A stretch of 23,130 nucleotides of DNA from an uncultured Lysobacteraceae bacterium (GCA_946482585.1 CAMLSI010000018.1:1-23130), one strand, 5' to 3'; numbered from the stretch's first letter, positions 7,641 to 15,066 are shown. The notes: generated by a model not told the origin, from the sequence alone. A program made the numbers and translations.

Positions 7641-8914
7641 TGCAGCCGAGCCGCATTGATCGCGCCGTCGCCGGCCTGCAGGAATGGTTCGACTATCGCG
7701 CCAAGGCTTTCGGTCCGATGTACCGCAAGCACATGTCGGAATACTGGGCGCCGAAGAACTTCAACATCTGGTACTACTTCGGCTCGCTCGCGCTGGTCGT
7801 CCTCGTCAACCAGATCCTGACCGGCATTTTCCTCACGATGCATTTCAAGCCCAGCGCCGCGGAGTTCGCGCCGGGCATCTCCCAGGCGTTCGCGTCGGTC
7901 GAGCTGACCATCATGCGCGACGTGGAATGGGGCTGGCTGGTTCGCTACATGCACTCCACCGGCGCGTCGGCGTTCTTCATCGTCGTTTACCTGCACATGT
8001 TCCGCGGCCTGCTGTACGGTTCGGCGCAGAAGCCGCGCGAACTGGTCTGGCTGCTCGGCATGCTGATCTACCTCGTGCTCATGGCCGAAGCGTTCATGGG
8101 GTACGTGCTGCCCTGGGGCCAGATGTCGTTCTGGGGGGCCAAGGTCATCATTTCGCTGTTCGGCGCGATCCCGATGATCGGCGACTCGCTCGTCGAATGG
8201 ATCATGGGCGACTACCTGCCCGCCGACGCGACCTTGAACCGTTTCTTCGCGCTGCATGTGATCGCGCTGCCGCTCGTGCTGCTGCTGCTCGTCGTGCTGC
8301 ATCTCGCGGCGCTGCATGAAGTCGGCTCCAACAATCCGGAAGGCGTCGACATCAAGAAGGTCAAGGATGCGAATGGCAAGCCGCTCGACGGTATCGCGTT
8401 CCATCCGTACTACACGGTGAAAGACCTGTTCGGCGTGGGCTTCTTCCTCACGATCTGCGCCTTCATCCTGTTCTTCGAGCCCACCGTCAGCGGCTGGTTC
8501 CTCGAGCACGACAACTTCGTCGCGGCCAACAAGCTGGTCACGCCGGAACACATCAAGCCGGTGTGGTACTACACGCCGTACTACGCCATGTTGCGCGTGG
8601 TGCCGGACAAGTTGCTGGGCGTGCTGACCATGTTCGGCGCCATCATCGTGCTTTTCTTCGTGCCCTGGCTGGATCGCAGTCCGGTCAAGTCGTACCGCTA
8701 CCGCGGCTGGATGTCGAAGGTCCTGCTCGGCCTGTTCGCCCTGTCGTTCCTTTGGCTGGGCAAGATCGGCGCCGGCCCCGGCACCGACCAGGTCGAGACC
8801 ATCATCGGCCGCGTGCTGACCTTTATCTATTTCGCTTTCTTTATCACGATGCCGCTGTGGTCCAAGGCTGATGCGACCAAGCCGGTTCCGGAACGGGTGA
8901 CGACGCATGATTAA
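7640..8914 (+). CDS. petB: Ubiquinol-cytochrome c reductase cytochrome b subunit
   Basis: 424 residues from ATG 7640, which overlaps the petA stop by one base and is preceded by AAGGAG (7627-7632), a good translational-coupling start. It has the many hydrophobic helices of cytochrome b. The heme-ligand histidines are H105/H119 (HSTGASAFFIVVYLH) and H206/H221 (HVIALPLVLLLLVVLH). The second pair is 15 apart, one more than the classical mitochondrial spacing. The Qo-site motif is PVWY (307-310) instead of PEWY, a variant I recall from beta- and gammaproteobacteria. In the inner membrane it oxidises ubiquinol at Qo and reduces quinone at Qi, driving the Q cycle. Its last 8 bases overlap petC. Confidence 0.97.
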   Translation: MQPSRIDRAVAGLQEWFDYRAKAFGPMYRKHMSEYWAPKNFNIWYYFGSLALVVLVNQILTGIFLTMHFKPSAAEFAPGISQAFASVELTIMRDVEWGWLVRYMHSTGASAFFIVVYLHMFRGLLYGSAQKPRELVWLLGMLIYLVLMAEAFMGYVLPWGQMSFWGAKVIISLFGAIPMIGDSLVEWIMGDYLPADATLNRFFALHVIALPLVLLLLVVLHLAALHEVGSNNPEGVDIKKVKDANGKPLDGIAFHPYYTVKDLFGVGFFLTICAFILFFEPTVSGWFLEHDNFVAANKLVTPEHIKPVWYYTPYYAMLRVVPDKLLGVLTMFGAIIVLFFVPWLDRSPVKSYRYRGWMSKVLLGLFALSFLWLGKIGAGPGTDQVETIIGRVLTFIYFAFFITMPLWSKADATKPVPERVTTHD

Positions 8915-9659
8915 GCAGGCCATGACCAAGCTGGGTCTCACACTGGCCGTTGCGTTGACCGCCGCCTCGCCGGTGCTGGCCAGCAGCGGGAGCGACAAGC
9001 CGCCGTCGATCGGCACTCGCCCCGACAACATCGCGGCCGTGCAGCGCGGCGCCAAGCTGTTCTTCAACTATTGCGTCGGCTGTCATTCGCTGCAGTTCAT
9101 GCGCTATTCGCGCATTGCCGAAGACCTCGGTCTGTCGGAAGAGCAGGTCGTGCAGAATTTCGCCGCGTTCACCGGCGCGAAGATCGGCGACACGGTAGTG
9201 TCGACCATGCCCGAGGCCGACGCGGCCGTGTGGTTCGGCAAGGCGCCGCCGGACCTGTCGCTCGAGGCCCGCTCCAAGGGGCCGGACTGGATTGCCGACT
9301 ACCTGAAGTCGTTCTATGTCGACCATTCGCGTCCGCTGGGCTGGAACAACAAGCGCTTCCCCGGCGCTTCCATGCCCAACGTGCTGTGGGAGATGCAGGG
9401 CATTCAGCACGCCGAAATGGGGCATCCCAAGGAAGGCGGCGAAGCGCATGTCGAAAGCCTGAAGCTGGTCACGCCCGGTACTCAGACCGAAGCGCAGTTC
9501 AACGAAACCGTGAAGGACATCACCAGCTTCCTGCAGTACGTGGGCGAGCCCGCCGCGCTCCAGCGCCAGAAGCTCGGCGTCTGGGTCGTGCTGTATCTCG
9601 CGTTCTTCACCTTCCTGGCCTGGCTGCTCAAGAAGGAATACTGGAAGGACGTGCATTGA
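8907..9659 (+). CDS. petC: Ubiquinol-cytochrome c reductase cytochrome c1 subunit
   Basis: 250 residues. An N-terminal signal peptide (residues 1-25, ending SPVLA) exports the protein. The single heme c site is C56-V-G-C59-H60, and the likely axial methionine is in PGASMPNVLWEMQG. A C-terminal transmembrane helix (about 222-242, VWVVLYLAFFTFLAWLL) followed by KKEYWKDVH anchors it in the inner membrane with the heme domain in the periplasm. It accepts electrons from the Rieske subunit and hands them to soluble or membrane cytochrome c. It starts inside the end of petB (8-nt overlap) without a strong ribosome-binding site, which suggests coupled translation. Last gene of the petABC operon. Confidence 0.97.
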   Translation: MIKQAMTKLGLTLAVALTAASPVLASSGSDKPPSIGTRPDNIAAVQRGAKLFFNYCVGCHSLQFMRYSRIAEDLGLSEEQVVQNFAAFTGAKIGDTVVSTMPEADAAVWFGKAPPDLSLEARSKGPDWIADYLKSFYVDHSRPLGWNNKRFPGASMPNVLWEMQGIQHAEMGHPKEGGEAHVESLKLVTPGTQTEAQFNETVKDITSFLQYVGEPAALQRQKLGVWVVLYLAFFTFLAWLLKKEYWKDVH

Positions 9660-9741
9660 GGTGCTCGGCGCGCCGGGCGCTGCCCGTCGCGCCTGCCTTC
9701 TCCCATGGCGTCTAGGCGAATTCCTGGACGCGTAGTAGATT

Positions 9742-9774
9742 CGGTGCAGGTGACCGGGGGCGGTCGCCGCACCG
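9742..9774 (+). promoter_or_regulatory. Long hairpin just upstream of the sspA ribosome-binding site
   Basis: GGTGC (9743-9747) pairs with GCACC (9769-9773), and GGTGACC (9749-9755) with GGTCGCC (9762-9768, one G-U). There is one bulged A, a GGGGGC loop, and an extra closing C-G pair. There is no T run after it, so it does not look like a terminator. It ends 5 bases before the AGGGGAGAGG ribosome-binding site (9779-9788), so it may affect sspA translation or mark the 5' end of the sspA transcript after petC processing. Confidence 0.5.
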
Positions 9775-9789
9775 TGTCAGGGGAGAGGC

Positions 9790-10413
9790 ATGGCCTTGAA
9801 TACCCGTTCGCGCACGATTCTCACGTTGTATTCGGCCCGCGATTGCGTCCATTGCCATCGCATCCGTCTGATCCTCGCCGCCAAGGGCGTCAGCTACGAT
9901 CTGGTTCTCGTCGATCCGGCCAAACCGCCGGAAGATCTGATCGACCTGAATCCGATGCAAAGCGTCCCGACGCTGGTGGATCGCGATCTCGTCCTGTACG
10001 AGACGATGGTCGTTGCCGAATACCTCGACGAGCGTTACCCGCATCCGCCGCTGATGCCGATCGATCCGCTGTCGCGCGCACGGTTGCGCCTGGCGATCGT
10101 GCGCATGGAGCGCGACTGGCTGCCGCTCGCCGAACACTGTGCGGGCAGCGGTAAGAACTCCGAAGCCGCGCGCAAAAAGTTGCGTGAGGCGCTCCTGGGT
10201 GCACTGCCGTTGTTCAAGGCTGCGAAGTTCTTCCTCAACCCGGAAATGAGCCTTGCGGACTGCGCGCTCGCGCCACTGATCTGGCGCCTGCAGGCGCTCG
10301 GTGTCAGCCTGCCGCGCGAAGCGCAGGCCATCACCGACTATGGCGAGCGCATCTTCCGCAATCCGGGCTTCACCCGAAGCCTGACGCCTGAAGAGAAACT
10401 GTTGCGTGACTGA
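9790..10413 (+). CDS. sspA: Stringent starvation protein A (GST-fold RNA polymerase-associated factor)
   Basis: 207 residues. The N-terminal thioredoxin-like GST domain shows TLYSARDCVHCHRIRLILAAKG and MQSVPTLVDRDLVLYETMVVAEYLDERYPHPPL. The C-terminal helical half has MSLADCALAPLIWRLQALGV. SspA binds RNA polymerase and alters promoter choice under starvation and acid stress; like other SspA proteins it is not expected to be an active glutathione transferase. The start is supported by the purine-rich AGGGGAGAGG directly before ATG. It follows petC by 130 bases and overlaps the possible GTG start of sspB. The petABC-sspAB order is a conserved beta/gammaproteobacterial arrangement, which supports the identification. 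Confidence 0.95.
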   Translation: MALNTRSRTILTLYSARDCVHCHRIRLILAAKGVSYDLVLVDPAKPPEDLIDLNPMQSVPTLVDRDLVLYETMVVAEYLDERYPHPPLMPIDPLSRARLRLAIVRMERDWLPLAEHCAGSGKNSEAARKKLREALLGALPLFKAAKFFLNPEMSLADCALAPLIWRLQALGVSLPREAQAITDYGERIFRNPGFTRSLTPEEKLLRD

Positions 10414-10435
10414 CCACGACGCCGGCACGACCGGC

Positions 10436-10825
10436 ATGACTTCCAACCGGCCCTACCTGGTTCGCGCGATCCACGAGTGGATCGGCGACAACAACCTGAC
10501 GCCGTATCTGCTCGTCGATGCGTCATGGCCCGGCGTGCTCGTGCCGCCGCAGGCAGCCAAGGACGGTCGCGTCGTGCTCAATATCGCGCCGCGTGCGGTT
10601 GCCGGACTCGAGATCGGCAAGGACTGGATACGCTTCAACGCGCGTTTCGGTGGCGTCAGTCATCGCGTCGAAGTGCCGCTCGGTGCCGTGCTCGCGATCT
10701 ACGCGCAGGAAAACGGGCAGGGCATGATGTTTCCGGCCGACGACGCGCCGCAGGCTCCGCCGCCGGCGAGCAGTGATGCCGACGCTCCGGCCAAGAAAGG
10801 CAGCCACCTGCGCGTGATCAAGTAA
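10436..10825 (+). CDS. sspB: ClpXP protease specificity-enhancing factor SspB
   Basis: 129 residues from ATG 10436 (MTSNRPYLVRAIHEWI). A GTG at 10406, overlapping the end of sspA, would add 10 residues; I prefer 10436 because SspB homologues begin close to RPYLLRA, though neither start has a good ribosome-binding site. The substrate-binding domain is clear: NNLTPYLLVDAS, VVLNIAPRAVAGLEI, IRFNARFGGVSHRVEVPL and VLAIYAQENGQGM. A flexible Ala/Pro/Asp-rich tail (about residues 97-120) leads to the C-terminal ClpX-binding peptide LRVIK. SspB tethers ssrA-tagged proteins to ClpX for degradation by ClpXP in the cytoplasm. Paired with sspA, as is usual. Confidence 0.95.
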   Translation: MTSNRPYLVRAIHEWIGDNNLTPYLLVDASWPGVLVPPQAAKDGRVVLNIAPRAVAGLEIGKDWIRFNARFGGVSHRVEVPLGAVLAIYAQENGQGMMFPADDAPQAPPPASSDADAPAKKGSHLRVIK

Positions 10826-10898
10826 GACCTGCGATGCGCAGCGCCGGCAGCGTCGATGTTCGCTCGGGCTATGCGAGTCCGTTCCGGCGATGGACCGC

Positions 10899-11243
10899 TC
10901 AATGCAGACGGGTGGCCTCGGCCAGCACCGTCGGATCGTCGGCGCGAAGCGGCAGGCTGAAGTTCTCGAGCCGCTCGCCGTCGAACTGCAGGCTGCCCGG
11001 GTGGCGATTCGTGCCGTCCGTGCTCACGTCGAAACCGTAGTGTCGACGCAGCACGAACCGGCCCGTGCGTTGGCGCACCAGCGCCATCCGGCGCAGGCTC
11101 ACGGACTGGTCCAACAGTTGCACGCCGGCGCGAATGCAGAGTTCGCGGCTCGCCCGGACTGCGCGGTCGCGCGCGCGCAGCGCCGATTGCCAGACCAGTG
11201 CGGCGATGCCCAGGAATGCGAGTAGCAGCATGGCTTCGATCAT
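10899..11243 (-). CDS. DUF3301-family membrane-anchored protein
   Basis: 114 residues. It starts with one hydrophobic helix (MLLLAFLGIAALVWQSAL) followed by basic residues (RARDRAVRASRELC), so the N-terminus is a membrane anchor and the rest is likely cytoplasmic. The middle and end (GVQLLDQSVSLRRMALVRQRTGRFVLRRHYGFDVS, then PGSLQFDGERLENFSLP) match the pattern I recall for DUF3301, a family of unknown function common in gammaproteobacteria. The start is uncertain: no good ribosome-binding site precedes the ATG at 11243, and an internal ATG four codons later is possible. It is convergent with sspB (73-base gap, no clear terminator seen) and divergent from the kinase gene. Confidence 0.75.
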   Translation of the reverse strand: MIEAMLLLAFLGIAALVWQSALRARDRAVRASRELCIRAGVQLLDQSVSLRRMALVRQRTGRFVLRRHYGFDVSTDGTNRHPGSLQFDGERLENFSLPLRADDPTVLAEATRLH

Positions 11244-11328
11244 CGAGCGAGTGTGGTGCCGAGCGGTGCGAATCTCAACGGGTTCAGCCGCGCGCGTCGC
11301 GGTCGCGATGCGCAGTAGGACACGTCCA

Positions 11329-11350
11329 TGTAAGGTTTACAGTCCTTACA
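11329..11350. promoter_or_regulatory. Perfect inverted repeat TGTAAGG-N8-CCTTACA upstream of the kinase
   Basis: The 7-bp arms at 11329-11335 and 11344-11350 are exactly complementary with an 8-base spacer, giving a dyad of operator size. The right arm runs into a -10-like TACAAT (11347-11352), so a protein bound here would cover the promoter. This is the only such dyad in the divergent region between the DUF3301 gene and the kinase. Confidence 0.45.
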
Positions 11351-11352
11351 AT
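11347..11352 (+). promoter_or_regulatory. -10 box TACAAT for the kinase gene
   Basis: TACAAT matches 5 of 6 consensus bases and lies about 45 bases upstream of the GTG start at 11397. No good -35 is present at 16-18 bases, so the promoter may be weak or need an activator, in keeping with the overlapping dyad. Confidence 0.45.
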
Positions 11353-11396
11353 GTCGACGCAGCTGGATTCGCCAAGTACAGGGGAGTGCGAAGGCC

Positions 11397-13961
11397 GTGA
11401 TCGAAATACCCGGTTACCAGATAAAACGCGAGATCGGCCAGGGCGGCATGGCCAGCGTCCACCTCGCGGTGCAGACTTCGCTCGAGCGTCAGGTCGCGCT
11501 CAAGGTGATGTCGCCCGCGCTCGCGGCCGATCCGACCTTCACGCGGCGGTTCCTGCAGGAAGCGCGCACGCTCGCGTCACTGGCGCATGCCAATATCGTT
11601 CAGGTTTTCGATGTCGGCGTGACGCCGAACCAACTGCACTATTTTTCGATGCAGTACCTGCCCGGCGGCGATTTCGTCGCGCGGGTCCAGCGCGGTCTCG
11701 ACGAAACCGAGCTCAAGCGCGTCCTGACCGGCGTCGCGAAAGCGCTCGCCTATGCGCACGAGCGCGGTTACGTCCATCGCGATGTCGCGCCGGGCAACAT
11801 CCTGTTCGATTCCGCCGACAATCCGGTGCTGACCGATTTCGGCATCGCGCTCGCGGCGAGCCAGTCGACTCGGATCACGAGTACGGGATTCTCGGTCGGC
11901 ACGAGCCACTACATGAGTCCCGAGCAGGCGCGCGGCGGCGACATCGATACGCGCTCGGATCTCTACAGTCTCGGCGTGCTGGCCTGGTACGGCCTCACCG
12001 GTAAGCCTCCCTACGACGGCGCCGACGGTTTTGCGGTCGCCTACGCGCATGTGTTCGAAGCGATTCCGCGTCTGCCGGCCGCGCAGGGGCACTGGCAGGA
12101 GTTCATCGACCGCTGCCTCGCCAAGGATCCGAAGGATCGCTACGCGAATGCCGAGCAACTGCTCGGCGTGCTCGATGCGATTCCGGTGCCGCAACGTTCG
12201 AAGAATGGCGACGGCGCCGCGCGCGCATCGGAGTCGGCTGTCGCCGCGACATCAGCAGCCAAGCCGGCTGCGGCTGCGCCGGCACGGCCGGAACCGGCGA
12301 AACCCGCTGCCGCGAAGCCGGCACCGGCGGCACGCAGCGCACCGGCAGCAGCGGCGAAACCGGTTGCGCGCAAGACATCCGCGGAGCCGCGGCGCAGTGG
12401 CGGTCTCTGGCTCGCGCTGGCCGGCGTCGGCGTGGTCGGTGCGGCCGCGCTGGGCGGCTATCTCTGGTTCGCGTCACGCACGCCGGCGCCGGTCGCGCCG
12501 GCTACGGCGGCCGTGACGCCGCCGCCGGCAGCTTCGATCGCGGCACCGATCTCCACACCGCCCGCGGAGCCTGCGCCGCTGCCGACGCCGACACTGTCGC
12601 CGCCGACGGCAGAGCCTGCGGCTCCCGCGACGGAAACGCCGGTCGAAACGCCGGCGACGACGGTTACGGAACCGGCGCCCGATCCGCTTGCCACGGCGTC
12701 GACCGACCTGGCGTCGACGCCCGTCGTCGACACCGCCGACTTGGCGGAACCGGCCGCAACGGCCGGGTCGGCGCCCTTGCTCATGGATGACGGTTCGCCG
12801 GGCAATCTCGCCGACGTTCCGACCGTCGAGGACCCGGTGCAGAAGCTTGTGCGGCTCGGTCGCGGCGACCTGACGGCACAGCGTCTGACGACACCGCCGA
12901 ACCAGAACGCGCTCGATCGCTTCAAGCTCGCGCTGCGCATCGATGCGCGCGACAAAGGGGCGAAGCAGGGCGTCGTCGATACGGCCAAGGCCTACGTGAC
13001 GCTCGGCAACAAGGCGCAGTCACTGAGCGACTGGGCCGGCATGAAGACCAATTTCGACAAGGCGCTCGAACTCGCAGCGCTGGTACCGGCCGAAGGCAAG
13101 GTCGTCGTCGACGAAGTGCGGCAGCGCCGGGTCAACCTCGCCGGCCCGCTGCTCGAAGATGCCCGCAAGGCCGCTGCAGCCTGGGACAAGGCGGCGGCGA
13201 AGGCTGCCTACGACAAGGCACTGCTGATCGATCCGGGCAACGCCGTCGCTCAGGAAGGTCTGCGCAAGCTGCCGTCGATCGGCAGCGCCGGCTTCGTGTT
13301 CCGCGACAAGCTCGATGATGGCGGACAAGGACCCGATCTCGTCGTGCTGCCGGGCGGCCGCGTTGCTGCCGGACGTTTCGAGGTTTCCCGCGGCGAATTC
13401 CGCCGCTACTGGGGGGCGGGCGGTTCCGCCGCCGCAAAGGACGTGTCGTGTCGCGATCGCGAGTCGGTTTTCCGCAGTTCGAAGAAACGCAGCTGGCAGA
13501 ACCCGGACATCGAGCAGGATGACTCTCATCCCGTCGTCTGTCTGAGTTTCGACCAGGCTCAGGCTTACGTGCGCTGGCTGTCGCAGCGGACCGGCAAGAC
13601 TTACCGGCTCATGACCTCGGCCGAGTTCGACAGCCTCGCCCGTGAAGCGAAGGCCAGCTGCGGCGAGGCGAACCTGGCCGATCAGGCGTTCAACAAGGCT
13701 TTCGATTCGCGCGCGGGCGCGTCCTGCGACGATGGTTTTGCGGGTACTGCGCCGGTCGGGCGTTTCGGCGCAAGCCGTTCCGGTGTCTACGACATCGACG
13801 GCAACGTACGCGAGTGGGCAGCCGAACGCCGCGCGCGCGGACGCAGCTGGCTGTCGCCGCCGGACAAGGAAAACGTCGACGCGAACGAAAGCGTCGGCGC
13901 CGATGTCGGGCTCAACAGTCTCGGGCTGCGGGTCGTGCGCGAGATCGACCAGAAGCCGTAA
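11397..13961 (+). CDS. Transmembrane Hanks-type Ser/Thr kinase with extracytoplasmic FGE-sulfatase-fold domain
   Basis: 854 residues, GTG start preceded by AGGGGAG and GAAGG. Kinase domain residues 7-262: glycine loop IGQGGMASV (13-21), ATP lysine K36 (VALKVM), helix-C glutamate E55, catalytic loop H127-R-D129-V-A131-P-G-N134, DFG at 147-149, activation segment GTSHYMSPEQARG, and SDLYSLGVL. The catalytic-loop lysine expected after HRD is Ala (GCG, 11787-11789). Residues 265-335 are an Ala/Pro linker, and 336-358 one transmembrane helix. Residues 361-480 are a long Pro/Ala/Thr-rich stalk, and 495-625 are helical repeats of TPR type (NFDKALELA, AYDKALLIDPGNAVAQ). Residues 645-850 are an FGE-sulfatase fold (FEVSRGEFRRYW, HPVVCLSFDQAQAYVRWLSQRTGKTYRLMTSAEF in pieces, YDIDGNVREWA, LGLRVVRE). 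The C-terminal Cys pair of true formylglycine enzymes is absent. Predicted to phosphorylate cytoplasmic targets in response to a periplasmic signal. The FHA protein downstream is the natural partner. Confidence 0.9.
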   Translation: MIEIPGYQIKREIGQGGMASVHLAVQTSLERQVALKVMSPALAADPTFTRRFLQEARTLASLAHANIVQVFDVGVTPNQLHYFSMQYLPGGDFVARVQRGLDETELKRVLTGVAKALAYAHERGYVHRDVAPGNILFDSADNPVLTDFGIALAASQSTRITSTGFSVGTSHYMSPEQARGGDIDTRSDLYSLGVLAWYGLTGKPPYDGADGFAVAYAHVFEAIPRLPAAQGHWQEFIDRCLAKDPKDRYANAEQLLGVLDAIPVPQRSKNGDGAARASESAVAATSAAKPAAAAPARPEPAKPAAAKPAPAARSAPAAAAKPVARKTSAEPRRSGGLWLALAGVGVVGAAALGGYLWFASRTPAPVAPATAAVTPPPAASIAAPISTPPAEPAPLPTPTLSPPTAEPAAPATETPVETPATTVTEPAPDPLATASTDLASTPVVDTADLAEPAATAGSAPLLMDDGSPGNLADVPTVEDPVQKLVRLGRGDLTAQRLTTPPNQNALDRFKLALRIDARDKGAKQGVVDTAKAYVTLGNKAQSLSDWAGMKTNFDKALELAALVPAEGKVVVDEVRQRRVNLAGPLLEDARKAAAAWDKAAAKAAYDKALLIDPGNAVAQEGLRKLPSIGSAGFVFRDKLDDGGQGPDLVVLPGGRVAAGRFEVSRGEFRRYWGAGGSAAAKDVSCRDRESVFRSSKKRSWQNPDIEQDDSHPVVCLSFDQAQAYVRWLSQRTGKTYRLMTSAEFDSLAREAKASCGEANLADQAFNKAFDSRAGASCDDGFAGTAPVGRFGASRSGVYDIDGNVREWAAERRARGRSWLSPPDKENVDANESVGADVGLNSLGLRVVREIDQKP

Positions 13962-13977
13962 ACAGAAAATTCATCCA

Positions 13978-13998
13978 GCCCGTCGCCTGATGACGGGC
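13978..13998 (+). terminator. Weak hairpin after the kinase gene
   Basis: GCCCGTC and GACGGGC form perfect 7-bp arms with a 7-base loop, 17 bases after the kinase stop codon. No T run follows, so it would be an imperfect terminator or an mRNA-stabilising hairpin that allows some read-through into the FHA gene. Confidence 0.4.
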
Positions 13999-14177
13999 CG
14001 AAACCGGAGAAGCTGCGGGGGCGGCGTACCGGCGGTGAGGGCGGAAAGGGCTCCGGACCATGCATGTGCCCGGATGTTGTATCGCTTGCGCGGTGTCGCG
14101 AGCGGCGCCTAAGCTGTCAACGATAGCGTGCCTCGGGAACGGGGTGCGAACTGACTACGATCAAGGGGCAGGATCGA

Positions 14178-14972
14178 ATGAAGCTGATTTTTCCGAACGG
14201 CGAGCATGAGCCGGTAAACCTGAGCGAGGGCATCACCGCGATCGGTACGGCGGCAGAATGTCTCGTCGTTCTCGCGGCACCGGGCATCGCGTTGCGTCAC
14301 GCGGAAGTGCATCTGCGCAACGGCCAGGCGCTGGTGCGTGTGCCGGACCCCCGCAATGTCGTCGTGCTGAACGGACGCCAGGTCACGTCCGATACGGCGT
14401 TGAAACCGGGCGACCTGCTGCTGTTCGCGAAGGTCGGCTGCCAGGTACTGGCCGCTCCGGAAAAAGCGGCGCCGGCGCCCGTCGCGAAGCCGGCCGCGAA
14501 TGACGAGAACGACGGCCGTACGCGCATCCGCCAGGCTTTGCCGAAGTACATGCTGCGCGGTGTTTCCGGTTCGACCTTCGGCAAGACCTATGCACTGGTC
14601 GGCACGATGACGATAGGCCGTCAGCAGGATTGCGACATCAGCCTGCCCGGCGACGAAATTTCGCGCCACCACGCGCGCGTCCAGATCCTGCCCGATGGCG
14701 TCATGGTCGAGGACATGGGGTCGGCCAACGGCACCTTCATCAACGACAAGCGTGTGCACAGCGGCGTGCTCAAGCCCGGCGAGGAGCTGCGTCTCGACAC
14801 GGTGCGCTTCCTGCTGATGTCGCCCGGCATGGACACGACCAAGCCGACGCTCGCGCCGCCGCCGGTCGCCGTGCCGGAAAAATCCGGTCCCGGAGCGGGC
14901 GTCTGGATCGCAATCGCAGTGATCGTCATCGCCGTCGCTGCGGGCGCGGCGAAGTTCGCGGGTCTGTTCTGA
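14178..14972 (+). CDS. Membrane-anchored protein with two FHA domains
   Basis: 264 residues, ATG preceded by GGGGCAGGA. Residues 137-215 are a canonical FHA domain with the phosphothreonine-binding residues G147-R148, S162-R163-H164-H165 and the turn SANGTFIND (N184-G185). Residues 17-92 are a second FHA-like fold (IALRHAEVHL, VVVLNGRQV) that has lost the GR and SR residues, so it probably does not bind phosphothreonine. The linker (93-125) contains GRTRIRQ; T115 is a plausible kinase target because such Thr-Arg sites before FHA domains are often phosphorylated. Residues 241-259 form a C-terminal transmembrane helix with only a few residues after it, so the FHA domains face the cytoplasm. It follows the kinase by 216 bases on the same strand. 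Likely a reader or scaffold for that kinase; this is inference from context. Confidence 0.9.
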   Translation: MKLIFPNGEHEPVNLSEGITAIGTAAECLVVLAAPGIALRHAEVHLRNGQALVRVPDPRNVVVLNGRQVTSDTALKPGDLLLFAKVGCQVLAAPEKAAPAPVAKPAANDENDGRTRIRQALPKYMLRGVSGSTFGKTYALVGTMTIGRQQDCDISLPGDEISRHHARVQILPDGVMVEDMGSANGTFINDKRVHSGVLKPGEELRLDTVRFLLMSPGMDTTKPTLAPPPVAVPEKSGPGAGVWIAIAVIVIAVAAGAAKFAGLF

Positions 14973-15029
14973 GGAAATTCGGGCCGTCCCCCGCGGCATC
15001 GCTCGGGCATCCGGCTGTCCGTCCGACTC

Positions 15030-15066
15030 GGCCGGACGCTTGCGGTGCAAGCGTTCGGCCTTCGTT
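15030..15066 (+). terminator. Strong hairpin terminator after the FHA gene
   Basis: GGCCGGACGCTTGC (15030-15043) pairs with GCAAGCGTTCGGCC (15047-15060), 14 bp with one G-U and a GGT loop, followed by TTCGTTT. It lies between the FHA gene and convergent nadC. The T-rich side is on the plus strand, so it mainly serves the FHA transcript. Nothing else clear is seen in 14973-15202. Confidence 0.75.

Noticed and set aside
7583..9067. 494-codon minus-strand open frame across petB
   Set aside because: It is antisense to cytochrome b, with a repetitive His/Glu/Gln/Arg composition typical of mirrored membrane-protein codons. No family resemblance or ribosome-binding site.
10406..10435. GTG start of sspB overlapping sspA
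   Set aside because: Possible, but SspB proteins begin close to RPYL, so ATG 10436 fits better. Kept as an alternative only.
11397..14972. Kinase/FHA pair as part of a type VI secretion cluster
   Set aside because: No Tss, Hcp, VgrG or ClpV genes are nearby; the neighbours are sspB, a DUF3301 gene and nadC.
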